Origin: Erysipelotrichaceae bacterium | Lineage (GTDB): Bacteria; Bacillota_I; Bacilli_A; Erysipelotrichales; Erysipelotrichaceae | Reading direction: 5' to 3' | Assembly (NCBI GenBank): GCA_017431825.1 | Contig: JAFRKI010000014.1 | Coordinates: 1-64,000, forward strand | DNA: 64,000 nt | Shown: positions 1 through 8,415 of the stretch, piece by piece | Position numbering within the stretch: position 1 is the first letter of the stretch | How the letters are laid out: each line of letters begins with the position of its first letter | Program-made: the position numbers and the translations under genes | Notes under the pieces: model-generated | Database searches by the model: none | What the model was told of the DNA's origin: nothing | What the model saw: only the letters and a program-made list of their open reading frames with translations

Positions 1-277
1 CAGTCAGGAAGTGTTCGAACCAGGTCGATGCCGGTACGAAGAACACATAGAACATGGCTACCTTGAACATGGCGACCGGAACGTTAGCTGCCGACTGGAA
101 GGTGTATTTTCTGTTAAGGGTGAAGTTCCATAGCACCGAAAGGATCAGTGCGATCAGATAGGACAGCCAGTACTGCAGGTGGAATACTTCATTGAACAGC
201 GTAAAGGAGCCGATCTCGATGAGGCCGGCACTTGCCGATATCAGTGCGAATTTAAGAAAACGGAAGAACTCTTTCAT
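1..277 (-). CDS. GtrA-family membrane protein (partial, C-terminus outside window)
   Basis: The reading frame opens at an ATG at 277 and runs off the left edge, giving 92 codons. The N-terminus MKEFFRFLKFALISASAG is followed by hydrophobic segments and the motif NFTLNRKYTF, typical of GtrA proteins (NF..NR.YxF). GtrA members are small four-helix membrane proteins linked to translocation of lipid-linked sugars or teichoic acid decoration. The gene follows the kinase-like gene by 7 nt and looks like the last gene of the minus-strand cluster. A second GtrA gene lies at 9740-10162. Family is well supported; the substrate is unknown. Confidence 0.8.
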   Translation of the reverse strand, partial: MKEFFRFLKFALISASAGLIEIGSFTLFNEVFHLQYWLSYLIALILSVLWNFTLNRKYTFQSAANVPVAMFKVAMFYVFFVPASTWFEHFLT

Positions 278-284
278 ATGATGC

Positions 285-1940
285 CTACTTTACTATTGCC
301 GATCCGCCGATGAATTCGCGGATGATGGAATTGTTGACGATGAGATCATCGTCATCTATGGATGAGACGAAGTTGAGATAACCCAGCATCCTCTGGGCTT
401 CCGCATATTCTTCTTCGTCTCTGCTTATTTCCTTTAATAGCGGTTCCGCATATTTCTTGAGGACCGCCATTTCATAGATGCAGTTGGAATTGAAGAAGGC
501 ATCGGCCTCCTTGGTCAGCGGGAAGATATTGGAATCTTCGCCGGCTCTTACCTTGTGCCAGTCATGAAGAGTTACCTTGGCTGACTTGCCTCTGAACTGG
601 TAGTCTCTCACAAGCCTTCTGAGCATTCTTGAATCGGTGGTCGGGAATCGGTTGATCCTGTCCAGAGAGATAGGAGAAAACGGTGAGATGTAGATCTTGT
701 ATTTGGTGCTGTCATCGATGCCTTCGGTAAGCATCCTGTTCAAGGCATGGATGCCTTCAATGACGATGACGGTATTCTCGTCGATCCTGGTCTTGCGCTT
801 GCCGAATTCCTTTTCTCCGGATATGAAGTTGAAGGTCGGCAGATCCACGGTCTTTCCTGCCAGCAGATCGTTCATGTCGGAAACGAAGAGCTTGGTATCG
901 ACGGCGGAGATGCTCTCATAGTCCTTTTCGCCGTTTTCATCGACCGGCGTATCTTCCCGGTTATGGAAGTAGTCGTCAGTGCCAAGATACAGAGACTTCT
1001 TGCCGTTGACGGCCAGCTGTATGCAAAGCCTCTTCGCAAAGGTGGTCTTGCCTGATGATGAAGGACCGCTGATCAGTACGACGCGGGCATTTCTCTCCAA
1101 TATCGCTTCGGTAAGCTCGTTGATCCTCTGGTTATGAAGGGCTTCCTGTAAAAGGAAGAGGTCTTCGTGATTCTCATGAGATCTTTCATTAAGGTCACAG
1201 ACGTATTTTATCCCGGTGATCCTGCCCCAGTTATAGGTCTGGCGGAAGGCGTCATAGAGTATCTCTTCGTTCTCATAAGGAAGTATCCTGTAAGGATCTT
1301 TCTGATGAGGGAAACGGATCAGTATTCCTCTTTTATACTTTCTTAATTCAAAGAGCTGGAGATAGGAAGTGGAAGGTACCATCAGGGAATAGAAGATCTG
1401 TTTCTCTTCTTCCAGCGAGTATATGGAAAGATCCTGCAGGGAAGGCATGGAGTTGATGATGCGGTAAGTCTCCTTCTGTCCGGAGGCTTTCGCTATCTCC
1501 TTGGCATTTTCCTGGGAATCCCATTCCTTGACGATCGGGATGTCCTGATCGACCAGATCCCGCATCCTTTCTTCTATTATCTTTAAGGTCTTATCGTTCA
1601 GCTCTTCGGTAAGATTTATGTACAGGCCCTTGTTGAGGGAATTACGGACGGATATCTTGGCGTCCTTGCCGCAGATCTCATGCAGGACCTTGATGAACAG
1701 CATGATCAGCGAATTCTGATAGATGAGCCAGGTAGCCTGATTGCGCAGATCAAGGAACTCCACGGTACAGTCGTGGGTCATGATATGGGTCAAAGCACGG
1801 TAAGCATTGTTCAGCTTGCAGGCATAGATAGGATACGGCATATCCTTCTCGAAGTCCTTCAAGACGGTTTCTACTTTGGTATTTAACGGATAGTCTTTTG
1901 TGACCGTTTCGATGTCCGGTCCTTTTACGGTGATCTTCAT
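285..1940 (-). CDS. Uridine-kinase-like nucleoside kinase with TGS/SAD-like N-terminus
   Basis: The 551-aa product has a P-loop SGPSSSGKTTFAKRL at about 291-305 followed by a phosphoribulokinase/uridine kinase core. The first ~200 residues resemble the threonyl-tRNA synthetase TGS and editing-type region, an architecture known for Firmicutes and Thermotoga nucleoside kinases. It probably phosphorylates a nucleoside in the cytoplasm; the true substrate is not known. The start at 1940 has no Shine-Dalgarno sequence, but a TAAAAT box ends six bases upstream, so an own promoter and leaderless start are possible. It sits between a YwaF-like gene and a GtrA gene on the same strand. Confidence 0.85.
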   Translation of the reverse strand: MKITVKGPDIETVTKDYPLNTKVETVLKDFEKDMPYPIYACKLNNAYRALTHIMTHDCTVEFLDLRNQATWLIYQNSLIMLFIKVLHEICGKDAKISVRNSLNKGLYINLTEELNDKTLKIIEERMRDLVDQDIPIVKEWDSQENAKEIAKASGQKETYRIINSMPSLQDLSIYSLEEEKQIFYSLMVPSTSYLQLFELRKYKRGILIRFPHQKDPYRILPYENEEILYDAFRQTYNWGRITGIKYVCDLNERSHENHEDLFLLQEALHNQRINELTEAILERNARVVLISGPSSSGKTTFAKRLCIQLAVNGKKSLYLGTDDYFHNREDTPVDENGEKDYESISAVDTKLFVSDMNDLLAGKTVDLPTFNFISGEKEFGKRKTRIDENTVIVIEGIHALNRMLTEGIDDSTKYKIYISPFSPISLDRINRFPTTDSRMLRRLVRDYQFRGKSAKVTLHDWHKVRAGEDSNIFPLTKEADAFFNSNCIYEMAVLKKYAEPLLKEISRDEEEYAEAQRMLGYLNFVSSIDDDDLIVNNSIIREFIGGSAIVK

Positions 1941-1946
1941 ACGTCT

Positions 1947-1952
1947 ATTTTA
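1947..1952 (-). promoter_or_regulatory. Candidate -10 box (TAAAAT), leaderless start for kinase-like gene
   Basis: On the minus strand TAAAAT is followed by exactly six bases and the ATG at 1940. No AGGAGG-like site lies between. No good -35 was identified. The spacing matches several other genes in the window. Confidence 0.4.
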
Positions 1953-1985
1953 CTATTTATGGATATAAATAAGAAATCAGCGGGA

Positions 1986-2735
1986 TCAGACGTTCCCCTG
2001 TTTTCTGAATATGAGCTTATATAAAAACCAGCTGAACAGCACGATGATGAAAAGATAGAAGACGACGCCCGGGAAGATCCCGAAGGTCTTCGATACCATA
2101 CTGAATACCGGCTGGGTGGTCGCATAGTAAGGCGTGATGTAAAACATGTCCGGTTCTCTGTGGATATCATGCAGGGCAATATGACCGGTGATGTTTATGA
2201 CTTCTGCCACAAGTGCCATGAACAGAAAGAGAATGACTGATGTCTTGAAACAGAAGTCTTTCCTTCTTTTCAGGATGATGACGGCTGCCAGCGATTCGAG
2301 CACCATGATCCCGTGATAAATGAAACCGTGACAGGTCAGAAGGATCTGCGGTCTCAGCATATCCAGCGGTCCTATAAGAGCTACGATGGCCGCCAGAAAA
2401 GAGAAGGTAGACAGAAAGACGAGCACGGTATTCTGGGCATCCTTCTTAAGATACTTCAGAAGAAAGCTGCAGTACATGGCCATCGAACACAGCTGCCACG
2501 GGAAGAACCACATATTGTAGACATTCTTGAAGACATAGATATGGGTAAAGATCTGTTTCCATACTTCTCCAAAAAGCATCACCGCACCGCACACATGCAG
2601 GAAGGATAAAAGCCTGTCTTCGTCTTTGTCTTTACATAGAAAGTAAAAAAGAACACTGACGAGAGTGATCATTAAGAGAAATACGATATGAAAGGTCCCA
2701 AACAGTGTTGGCGTTTCCTTAAAACAGATGTTCAT
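1986..2735 (-). CDS. YwaF/TIGR02206-like integral membrane protein
   Basis: The 249-aa protein is almost entirely hydrophobic helices, about seven, with a conserved W-FFPWQLCSMAMY segment near residue 80. This corresponds to the (W)xLPLHLC signature of the YwaF family. Function is unknown for the family. The start has an AAAGGA site 6 nt upstream. It follows rarA by 3 nt, so they are co-transcribed. A paralogue with the more canonical ELPLHLCNIN motif is at 24035-24814. Confidence is good for family and low for any role. Confidence 0.75.
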   Translation of the reverse strand: MNICFKETPTLFGTFHIVFLLMITLVSVLFYFLCKDKDEDRLLSFLHVCGAVMLFGEVWKQIFTHIYVFKNVYNMWFFPWQLCSMAMYCSFLLKYLKKDAQNTVLVFLSTFSFLAAIVALIGPLDMLRPQILLTCHGFIYHGIMVLESLAAVIILKRRKDFCFKTSVILFLFMALVAEVINITGHIALHDIHREPDMFYITPYYATTQPVFSMVSKTFGIFPGVVFYLFIIVLFSWFLYKLIFRKQGNV

Positions 2736-2738
2736 GGA

Positions 2739-4001
2739 TCATCCTTTTTTATATAAGTCCTTTAAGTTGGCAGTACGTTTTGTCTTCTTCAGCTCTTCGT
2801 AGATCTGTTTGAGCTGCTGCTCGTAACGGTTGGAATTGAATTCCCCGATGAATTCGACGTCCTTTATCTCATCCGGAAGATACTGGATCTTATGGAAGCA
2901 ATCATATCGCTCATATGAGTACTGTTCCTCTTTAGGCAGACCGACCGGAGTAAGTCTCAGGTATTTAGGCATGTCATAGGCCGAAGTTTCTACCAGGTGC
3001 TGGGCCGCATGAACGGCATCGACACCGGTCCTTGATTTAGGTGAAAGACAGAGATCGATGATCTGCACGCCCAAAGGGATGATGGCTTCCGGGAAACCCA
3101 CGTGCTCGGCAGTTCTGCAGGCATTGATGGTCCTGGCGGCTAATGACGGATTGGCCAGACCGATATCTTCATAGGCGATGACCAGCAGTCTTCTTTCGAT
3201 CGATTCCACGTCACCGGACTGCGCCAGCAAGGCCAGATAGTAAAGAGCAGCGTTGGGATCGGATCCTCTGATGGATTTCTGTAAGCCTGAAAGCAGATCG
3301 TAATGCCCGTCTTCGGAACCAAAGGAGCGCTGGTTCACCATCTTCGTGTTCTCAGCAACGATCTCTTTGTCGATATGTCCGTCCTTACAGATTATGGAAC
3401 TGATCTCCAGGATATTAAGAGCCCAGCGGATATCGCCGTTGACGGTCAGGGCGATCAGATCCAGAGCGTCTTCATCGATGGTATATTTATTCTCAAGGCC
3501 CTTATCGGAGACCATAGCCTTTTTTAAGCCTTCCTTTATGTCTTCATCGGTCAACGGCTTGAACTCGAAAAGATGACATCTGCTTCTGATGGCCGGATTG
3601 ATGGAATGATAAGGATTGGCAGTCGTACAGCCTAAGAGAATGACGGAACCGTCCTCCACATGCGGCAGCAGCAGATCCTGCTTATCCTTATTGAGACGGT
3701 GAACTTCGTCGCAGACCAGGATGATCTGACCGGACATCTTCGCTTCCAGGAATATCGCATCGAGGTCTTTCTTGTTGCCGGTGACCGCATTGAAGCTGCG
3801 GTACGGCTTCTTTAATTCGTTGGCGATGACTCTGGCCAGGGTGGTCTTGCCGGTTCCCGGAGGACCGAAGAAGATAGAGGAAAAGATCGTATCTTTCTCA
3901 AGACACTTTCTGATCACGCCATTCTCGCCGACCAGATCCTTCTGGCCGAGAATGTCTTCCAGCTTTTCCGGACGCATGCGCATTGCCAGCGGTTCTCTCA
4001 T
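2739..4001 (-). CDS. rarA: Replication-associated recombination protein A (AAA+ ATPase)
   Basis: The 420-aa product has the RarA/MgsA layout: Walker A GPPGTGKTT at 46-54, Walker B ILVCDEVHRL near 95-104, sensor region GCTTANPYHSINPAIRSRC, then the C-terminal tetramerisation part with YEDIGLANPSLA. RarA acts at stalled replication forks and is related to clamp-loader subunits. Length is within the family range. It lies 7 nt after the HAD phosphatase gene. A perfect TATAAT ends six bases before its ATG, overlapping the upstream stop codon, so it may also have its own leaderless transcript. Confidence 0.95.
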   Translation of the reverse strand: MREPLAMRMRPEKLEDILGQKDLVGENGVIRKCLEKDTIFSSIFFGPPGTGKTTLARVIANELKKPYRSFNAVTGNKKDLDAIFLEAKMSGQIILVCDEVHRLNKDKQDLLLPHVEDGSVILLGCTTANPYHSINPAIRSRCHLFEFKPLTDEDIKEGLKKAMVSDKGLENKYTIDEDALDLIALTVNGDIRWALNILEISSIICKDGHIDKEIVAENTKMVNQRSFGSEDGHYDLLSGLQKSIRGSDPNAALYYLALLAQSGDVESIERRLLVIAYEDIGLANPSLAARTINACRTAEHVGFPEAIIPLGVQIIDLCLSPKSRTGVDAVHAAQHLVETSAYDMPKYLRLTPVGLPKEEQYSYERYDCFHKIQYLPDEIKDVEFIGEFNSNRYEQQLKQIYEELKKTKRTANLKDLYKKG

Positions 4002-4007
4002 ACTTTA

Positions 4008-4013
4008 ATTATA
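4008..4013 (-). promoter_or_regulatory. Candidate -10 box (TATAAT) directly before rarA
   Basis: TATAAT on the minus strand is separated by six bases (TAAAGT) from the rarA ATG at 4001 and overlaps the stop codon of the upstream HAD gene. No Shine-Dalgarno sequence fits between. Confidence 0.45.
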
Positions 4014-4668
4014 CCTTACCAAGTTCTTCTATTACTTCTATGACCTGTGAGAGGTCGTCAAGTTTGCGGTAGGTCTTTGCGACCAGTTCTTCAGGGACTT
4101 CCACTTCATCAGGAATAAAAATGACCTTTACTCCAGCATTAAGTCCGCTGTTTATGCCATTGATCGAATCTTCGATGATTAGCACTTCATCCTTTGGATA
4201 GCCGAAATGATCCAGGACGATCTCGTAGATCTCCGGATCAGGCTTGTGCCTGGTGATGTCATCACCGAAGACCATGAAGTCAAAAGGGTGATCCAGTCCG
4301 GAAGCTTCAAAATTATGCAGCTGCCTGTCCTTGTCGGTAGATGTGGCCAGGGCAGTACTTATGCCGTGTTTCTTAAGATAATCAAGAAGCTCAAAGGCGC
4401 CTTTCTTGATCTTAGGCGGATTCAGTCGCTTGTAGTTCTCGAAGCATTCCTCTTCTTTTTTGATGTATGTTTCATAATCAAAGTCTTCTCCCATGAAGCC
4501 TTTGAATACTCTGCGGTGGTTTTCCCTTCCGCTGCCGATGGTCTTCATCAGCACTTCTCTGGGGATCGGGTATCCGTTCTTCTTGCAGAACTCCAATGTA
4601 CTGTCGATATAGAGCGTCTCTGAATCCAGAAGGACACCGTCCACATCGAATATCACAAGTTTAATCAT
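4009..4668 (-). CDS. HAD-superfamily phosphatase / beta-phosphoglucomutase-like
   Basis: The 219-aa protein begins with the nucleophile motif DVDGVLLDSE (8-17), has the Thr/Ser motif ALATSTD, a conserved Lys in RHKPDPEIYE, and the acidic motif IIEDSINGI. This is the complete haloacid dehalogenase catalytic set with a helical cap between motifs I and II, as in PGM-like sugar phosphatases. Substrate cannot be assigned. It is the first gene of the minus-strand cluster, divergent from the transketolase genes. TATAAT ends six bases before its ATG and there is no Shine-Dalgarno sequence. Confidence 0.88.
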   Translation of the reverse strand: MIKLVIFDVDGVLLDSETLYIDSTLEFCKKNGYPIPREVLMKTIGSGRENHRRVFKGFMGEDFDYETYIKKEEECFENYKRLNPPKIKKGAFELLDYLKKHGISTALATSTDKDRQLHNFEASGLDHPFDFMVFGDDITRHKPDPEIYEIVLDHFGYPKDEVLIIEDSINGINSGLNAGVKVIFIPDEVEVPEELVAKTYRKLDDLSQVIEVIEELGKV

Positions 4669-4674
4669 AAGTTT

Positions 4675-4680
4675 ATTATA
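4675..4680 (-). promoter_or_regulatory. Candidate -10 box (TATAAT), leaderless start of HAD gene
   Basis: Perfect TATAAT on the minus strand, six bases (AAACTT) before the ATG at 4668, in the divergent region shared with the transketolase promoter. The -35 is not recognisable. Confidence 0.45.
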
Positions 4681-4718
4681 AGGTACTATGTTAGAATAAA
4701 GGAGGAGGAAATTAATTT

Positions 4719-5534
4719 ATGGATGTTAATAATTTAAAGAACCATGCACTGAATATCCGCAGGAATATCGTGCAGATGGTTTACGATGCTCAAAGCGGCC
4801 ATCCGGGCGGTTCTTTGGGCTGTGCTGATATTTTAACTTATCTGTATTTTGTAGAAATGGATGTCAATAAAGACAATGTGAAAACGACTAACAGAGACCG
4901 TTTCGTACTGTCCAAAGGGCATTGCTCTCCTGCTTTATATGCGGTATTAAAGGAAGCGGGACTGCTGGATGACGATCTGAAGACTTTCCGTCAGATCGAT
5001 TCCAACCTGCAGGGTCATCCTAACATGAACCACGTGGACGGCGTCGACATGTCTACCGGTTCTCTGGGACAGGGCGTTTCCACGGCTGTCGGCATGGCAT
5101 TAGCCAACAGACTGGATGAAAACGGCAAGCGTGTCTATGCCTTAGTCGGTGACGGCGAATCCGAGGAAGGTATCGTCTGGGAAGCTCTGATGGCTGCCTG
5201 CCATTACAAGCTCGACAACATGGTCATCATCTTTGACCAGAACGGTCTGCAGATCGATGGTAACGTACAGGACGTCATCGGACCGCTGCCGTTAAAGGAA
5301 AAAGCCGAAGCCTTCGGTGCCAATGTCATCGAATGTGACGGTCATGACTTCGAAGAACTCGATAAAGCCTTCAAGGCTGCCAGAGAATACAAGGGCAAAC
5401 CTACCGTTATCGTCGCTCATACCGTCAAGGGCAAGGGCGTATCCTACATGGAAAACAACTATGCATGGCATGGTTCAGCACCTAAGGAAGAAGACTACAA
5501 GGTCGCAATGGAAGATCTGAAGGAGGTCAAGTAA
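4719..5534 (+). CDS. tktN: Transketolase, N-terminal subunit
   Basis: The 271-aa protein covers the thiamine-diphosphate binding half of transketolase. It has GHPGGSLGCADIL near the N-terminus and the TPP motif GDGESEEG...DNMVIIFDQN. In many anaerobic Firmicutes transketolase is split, and this chain needs the partner encoded immediately downstream. The enzyme moves two-carbon ketol units in the non-oxidative pentose phosphate pathway in the cytoplasm. A strong AGGAGGAGG precedes the ATG. One base separates it from the next gene. Confidence 0.95.
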   Translation: MDVNNLKNHALNIRRNIVQMVYDAQSGHPGGSLGCADILTYLYFVEMDVNKDNVKTTNRDRFVLSKGHCSPALYAVLKEAGLLDDDLKTFRQIDSNLQGHPNMNHVDGVDMSTGSLGQGVSTAVGMALANRLDENGKRVYALVGDGESEEGIVWEALMAACHYKLDNMVIIFDQNGLQIDGNVQDVIGPLPLKEKAEAFGANVIECDGHDFEELDKAFKAAREYKGKPTVIVAHTVKGKGVSYMENNYAWHGSAPKEEDYKVAMEDLKEVK

Positions 5535-5535
5535 G

Positions 5536-6441
5536 ATGGCTCAGGAGACAAGAAACGCTTACGGTGAAAAATTAGCCGAACTCGTAGCTAAAGATAAGAA
5601 CGTTGTAGTACTGGATGCGGACTTAACCAAATCCACCAAGACGATCGAAGCCAAGAAGGTAGCTCCGGAAAGACACTTCAATGCGGGCATTGCGGAAGCC
5701 AATATGATGGGCATGGCAGCCGGTCTGGCAGCCAGCGGCAAGACGGTATTCGCATCATCATTCGCAGTATTTGCAGCCGGCAGAGCTTTTGAGATCATCA
5801 GAAACTCCATCTGCTACCCTAAGCTCAACGTCAAAGTCTGTGCAACTCATGCGGGTCTCTCCGTCGGCGAAGACGGCGCTTCCCATCAGTCAGTGGAAGA
5901 TGTGGGCATCATGAGGACTCTTCCAAACATGAAGGTCTTCGTACCTTGCGATCAGTATGAAGCCAAGGCTGTCGTGGAATACGTAGCCAAACTGGACGGA
6001 CCTTGCTACGTAAGACTGGGAAGAGGAAAGGTCGAAGATGTCTATGATGAAAACAAGGTCTTCGATTTCTCCAAGGTTGATGTCTTAAGACAGGGCAAGG
6101 ATGTCGTACTGTTCGCCATGGGCCTGATGGTCCAGGAAGCCTTAAAGGCTGCCGAAGAACTGAATGCCACGGTCGTAAACGTATCATCGCTCAAGCCGAT
6201 AGATGAAGAAGGCATTAAGGAATTGCTGAAGTCTCACAAGAAGGCTTATGCCCTTGAAGAGCACAACATTTACGGCGGTCTTTATTCAGCCATCGCTGAA
6301 GTAAAGACTAAGACGGATATCACTACACCGGTATATCCGATCGGCATCAATGACACCTTCGGTGAATCAGGCAAAGCCAAGGACGTTCTGCAGAAATACG
6401 GACTGACTGCTGAAAACGTCATCAAGGTCGTAAAAGGATAA
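5536..6441 (+). CDS. tktC: Transketolase, C-terminal subunit
   Basis: The 301-aa protein contains the pyrimidine-binding and C-terminal transketolase domains. It begins with an EAxxLDADLTKST-type segment, then FNAGIAEANMMGMAAGLAASG containing the conserved catalytic Glu, and CATHAGLSVGEDGASHQ. It completes the active site formed with the upstream subunit. An AAGGAGG site overlaps the end of the upstream gene, so translation is probably coupled. The operon closes with a hairpin terminator at 6451-6476. Confidence 0.95.
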   Translation: MAQETRNAYGEKLAELVAKDKNVVVLDADLTKSTKTIEAKKVAPERHFNAGIAEANMMGMAAGLAASGKTVFASSFAVFAAGRAFEIIRNSICYPKLNVKVCATHAGLSVGEDGASHQSVEDVGIMRTLPNMKVFVPCDQYEAKAVVEYVAKLDGPCYVRLGRGKVEDVYDENKVFDFSKVDVLRQGKDVVLFAMGLMVQEALKAAEELNATVVNVSSLKPIDEEGIKELLKSHKKAYALEEHNIYGGLYSAIAEVKTKTDITTPVYPIGINDTFGESGKAKDVLQKYGLTAENVIKVVKG

Positions 6442-6450
6442 AAGATAAAT

Positions 6451-6476
6451 AGCCATCATAAAGATGGCTTTTTTAT
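6451..6476 (+). terminator. Rho-independent terminator after transketolase genes
   Basis: AGCCATC/GATGGCT stem with a 5-nt loop followed by six T residues. Confidence 0.9.
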
Positions 6477-6527
6477 TTGGAGCACTTATTGTTTAAAATG
6501 AAGGTGAATGATAACGGAGGATCTTTT

Positions 6528-6833
6528 ATGTCCAGACAGATCGAACGCATAGAAAAGATGGAAGCATATCTTGATGAGATAAGGAAAGCTACCGATGATC
6601 TCGATAAGGCTCTTGAAGCCTATGAAGGAACAAGGAAGAAATATACGCAGCTGGAGAACTACTATACGGGTCCAAGATGGATGAAGGACTTTGAGGATTA
6701 TGAAGCAGGAAAGCTGCCGAAGGATCTCAAGTGCGGCGTTCTGTCCGAGGATGCCGTCTATGATCTTCTGACAGACAGAAAGGATCTGACCGTCAGGATG
6801 AACCGGCTCGTTCATCTTTATCTTGAAGATTAG
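6528..6833 (+). CDS. DUF4298-like small protein
   Basis: A 101-aa acidic, helical cytoplasmic protein with the segment LENYYTGPRWMKDFEDYEAGKLP characteristic of DUF4298 proteins and a C-terminal LLTDRKDL. An earlier ATG exists at 6477, but ACGGAGG lies correctly spaced before the ATG at 6528, so this start is preferred. Function of the family is unknown. It stands alone between the transketolase terminator and a MATE gene. Confidence 0.8.
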   Translation: MSRQIERIEKMEAYLDEIRKATDDLDKALEAYEGTRKKYTQLENYYTGPRWMKDFEDYEAGKLPKDLKCGVLSEDAVYDLLTDRKDLTVRMNRLVHLYLED

Positions 6834-6852
6834 ACAATAATATTAAATGTAG

Positions 6853-6858
6853 TACAAT
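6853..6858 (+). promoter_or_regulatory. Candidate -10 box (TACAAT) before MATE gene
   Basis: TACAAT ends seven bases before the ATG at 6866. No Shine-Dalgarno sequence lies between, suggesting a leaderless or near-leaderless mRNA. Confidence 0.4.
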
Positions 6859-6865
6859 ATTCTAC

Positions 6866-8236
6866 ATGACCAGACGCTTATTCGGTGACCGCCGATTCTA
6901 TATATCGACTTTATTACTGGCTCTGCCGGTAATAGGACAGAACCTCGTTGAGAATCTCGTAAACCTCATCGATAATTTCATGGTGGCCGGACTGGGTGAC
7001 ATCAAGATGTCAGGAGCCAGCGTAGCCGGACACATCGTTTTCATATTTATGGTCCTGTTCAATGCCGTATGCATGTCAGGAGGCATTTTCGTTACGCAGT
7101 ATTACGGTGCCGATGACAGAAGAGGCATCAGACAGGCCGTAAGCTTCAAGGTCATCGTTTCGTTAGGACTGCTTATACTGTTCCTGCTGGTATGTCTCGT
7201 ATTACCGGGTCCGGTGCTCGGATCGATGCTTATCGGAAACAGCCAGAGCGGGCTGATAATAAACGAAGGCGTCAAATACATGCGGGTCATGTCACTGGCA
7301 GGACTGCCGATGATGATCTGTTACGTCTGTTCCTCATCGCTTAAGGAAACAGGACATGTCAGACAGCCGCTGCTGGTATCCTTTATTGCAGCCCTCATCA
7401 ACATGTTTTTCAACTATGCGCTGATATACGGAAACCTCGGCTTCCCAAGGCTTGAAGTTACCGGAGCAGCCATCGCAACCGTCATTGCCAGAACGGCTGA
7501 AGCCCTGATCTTCCTGTATATAATAGCCAGGAGCGACGTGCCGATAAAGATAGGCATCAAAGATCTCTTCAGCATCGATAAGGATATCTTCAGGAACATA
7601 TTCAGAAGAAGTGTCCGCATCATTGCGTCAGAAACTATCTGGGTGATGACGGAGACCGTTACTACCGCTTTATATAACGGAAGGGGCGGAGCCGATGTCG
7701 TATCAGGCATGGCTTCAAGTTTCACCATAGCCAACCTTTACTTCACTTCATTGGGCGGTGTCAATATCGCTACCAGTGTAATAATCGGAAAGCTTCTGGG
7801 TGAAGGAAAACTGGATGAAGCCAGGGAAAAGAAGAGATGGCTCTTCGCGGGTTCCTTCATCTTTTCAGCCTTCGTTACTCTCTTGGCGGTATCGACTACC
7901 TTACTGGTACCGGTCATGTATGCGAACCTGAGTCTCAGTGCCCAGAGCATCTGCAGGCAGATGGTCTTCTATATGGCTTTATTCATGCCGGCCTGGATCA
8001 TCTTCAATGTGGAACTGGCAGTAGCCAGATCGGGCGGAGATACGGACATGGCTTTCTATCTTGACGGCCTCGTAAACGTCGTCATTATGATCCCGCTGGT
8101 CTTTTTCTTGGCCAAAGGAACGTCCGTCGGACCGGTAGGCATCTATATCATCAGCAAGTTCGTAGACGTGGCCAAAGTCATAGCCTGTCACTTCTATCTG
8201 AAGAAGGAGACGTGGCTCGTTAATCTTACCGTTTAA
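6866..8236 (+). CDS. MATE-family multidrug/metabolite exporter
   Basis: The 456-aa protein has about twelve hydrophobic segments arranged as two repeats. The N-terminal half contains PVIGQNLVENLVNLIDNFMVAGLG, the typical MATE opening, and the second half repeats a similar pattern. MATE proteins export cationic compounds using Na+ or H+ gradients; no substrate can be inferred. No Shine-Dalgarno sequence precedes the ATG. A hairpin terminator follows directly. A second MATE gene is at 59625-60992. Confidence 0.9.
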   Translation: MTRRLFGDRRFYISTLLLALPVIGQNLVENLVNLIDNFMVAGLGDIKMSGASVAGHIVFIFMVLFNAVCMSGGIFVTQYYGADDRRGIRQAVSFKVIVSLGLLILFLLVCLVLPGPVLGSMLIGNSQSGLIINEGVKYMRVMSLAGLPMMICYVCSSSLKETGHVRQPLLVSFIAALINMFFNYALIYGNLGFPRLEVTGAAIATVIARTAEALIFLYIIARSDVPIKIGIKDLFSIDKDIFRNIFRRSVRIIASETIWVMTETVTTALYNGRGGADVVSGMASSFTIANLYFTSLGGVNIATSVIIGKLLGEGKLDEAREKKRWLFAGSFIFSAFVTLLAVSTTLLVPVMYANLSLSAQSICRQMVFYMALFMPAWIIFNVELAVARSGGDTDMAFYLDGLVNVVIMIPLVFFLAKGTSVGPVGIYIISKFVDVAKVIACHFYLKKETWLVNLTV

Positions 8237-8258
8237 AGCCGATAAAAACGGCTTTTTT
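8237..8258 (+). terminator. Rho-independent terminator after MATE gene
   Basis: AGCCG/CGGCT stem with an A-rich loop and six T residues, beginning directly after the stop codon. Confidence 0.85.
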
Positions 8259-8260
8259 CA

Positions 8261-8290
8261 TTGACCGTTTTTTGTGAAAAAAGGTACAAT
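8261..8290 (+). promoter_or_regulatory. Promoter for the leader ORF and mgtE
   Basis: TTGACC at 8261-8266 and TACAAT at 8285-8290 with an 18-bp spacer. Downstream come AGGAGGAAGT and the short ORF at 8314. Confidence 0.7.
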
Positions 8291-8313
8291 TAATACGCAA
8301 AGGAGGAAGTGTT

Positions 8314-8385
8314 ATGGATGTTCATTTATGTAACAGTTTAGATAATGACGATTTAGATGGACACCCGGATACGGATTCCATTTAG
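8314..8385 (+). CDS. 23-aa Asp-rich leader peptide or small protein upstream of mgtE
   Basis: A 23-codon ORF has a near-perfect AGGAGGAAG site at the right distance from its ATG. The peptide contains seven Asp residues and no Lys or Arg; its C-terminal half reads DNDDLDGHPDTDSI. It ends 30 nt before mgtE. It lies downstream of a clear promoter and is in the same transcript as the Mg2+ transporter. A translated leader that senses Mg2+ through acidic-chain destabilisation of ribosomes is one inference; an independent small protein is equally possible. I do not recognise a family. Confidence 0.65.
   Translation: MDVHLCNSLDNDDLDGHPDTDSI
8354..8384 (+). promoter_or_regulatory. Stem-loop over the end of the mgtE leader ORF
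   Basis: TAGATGGA and TCCATTTA can form an 8-bp stem (one G-U pair) around a 15-nt loop and include the leader stop codon. Ribosome position on the leader would control whether it forms. Function is inferred only. Confidence 0.35.
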
Positions 8386-8415
8386 ATCGTTCTTGACTTT
8401 TAAGGGGGAAGGGCG

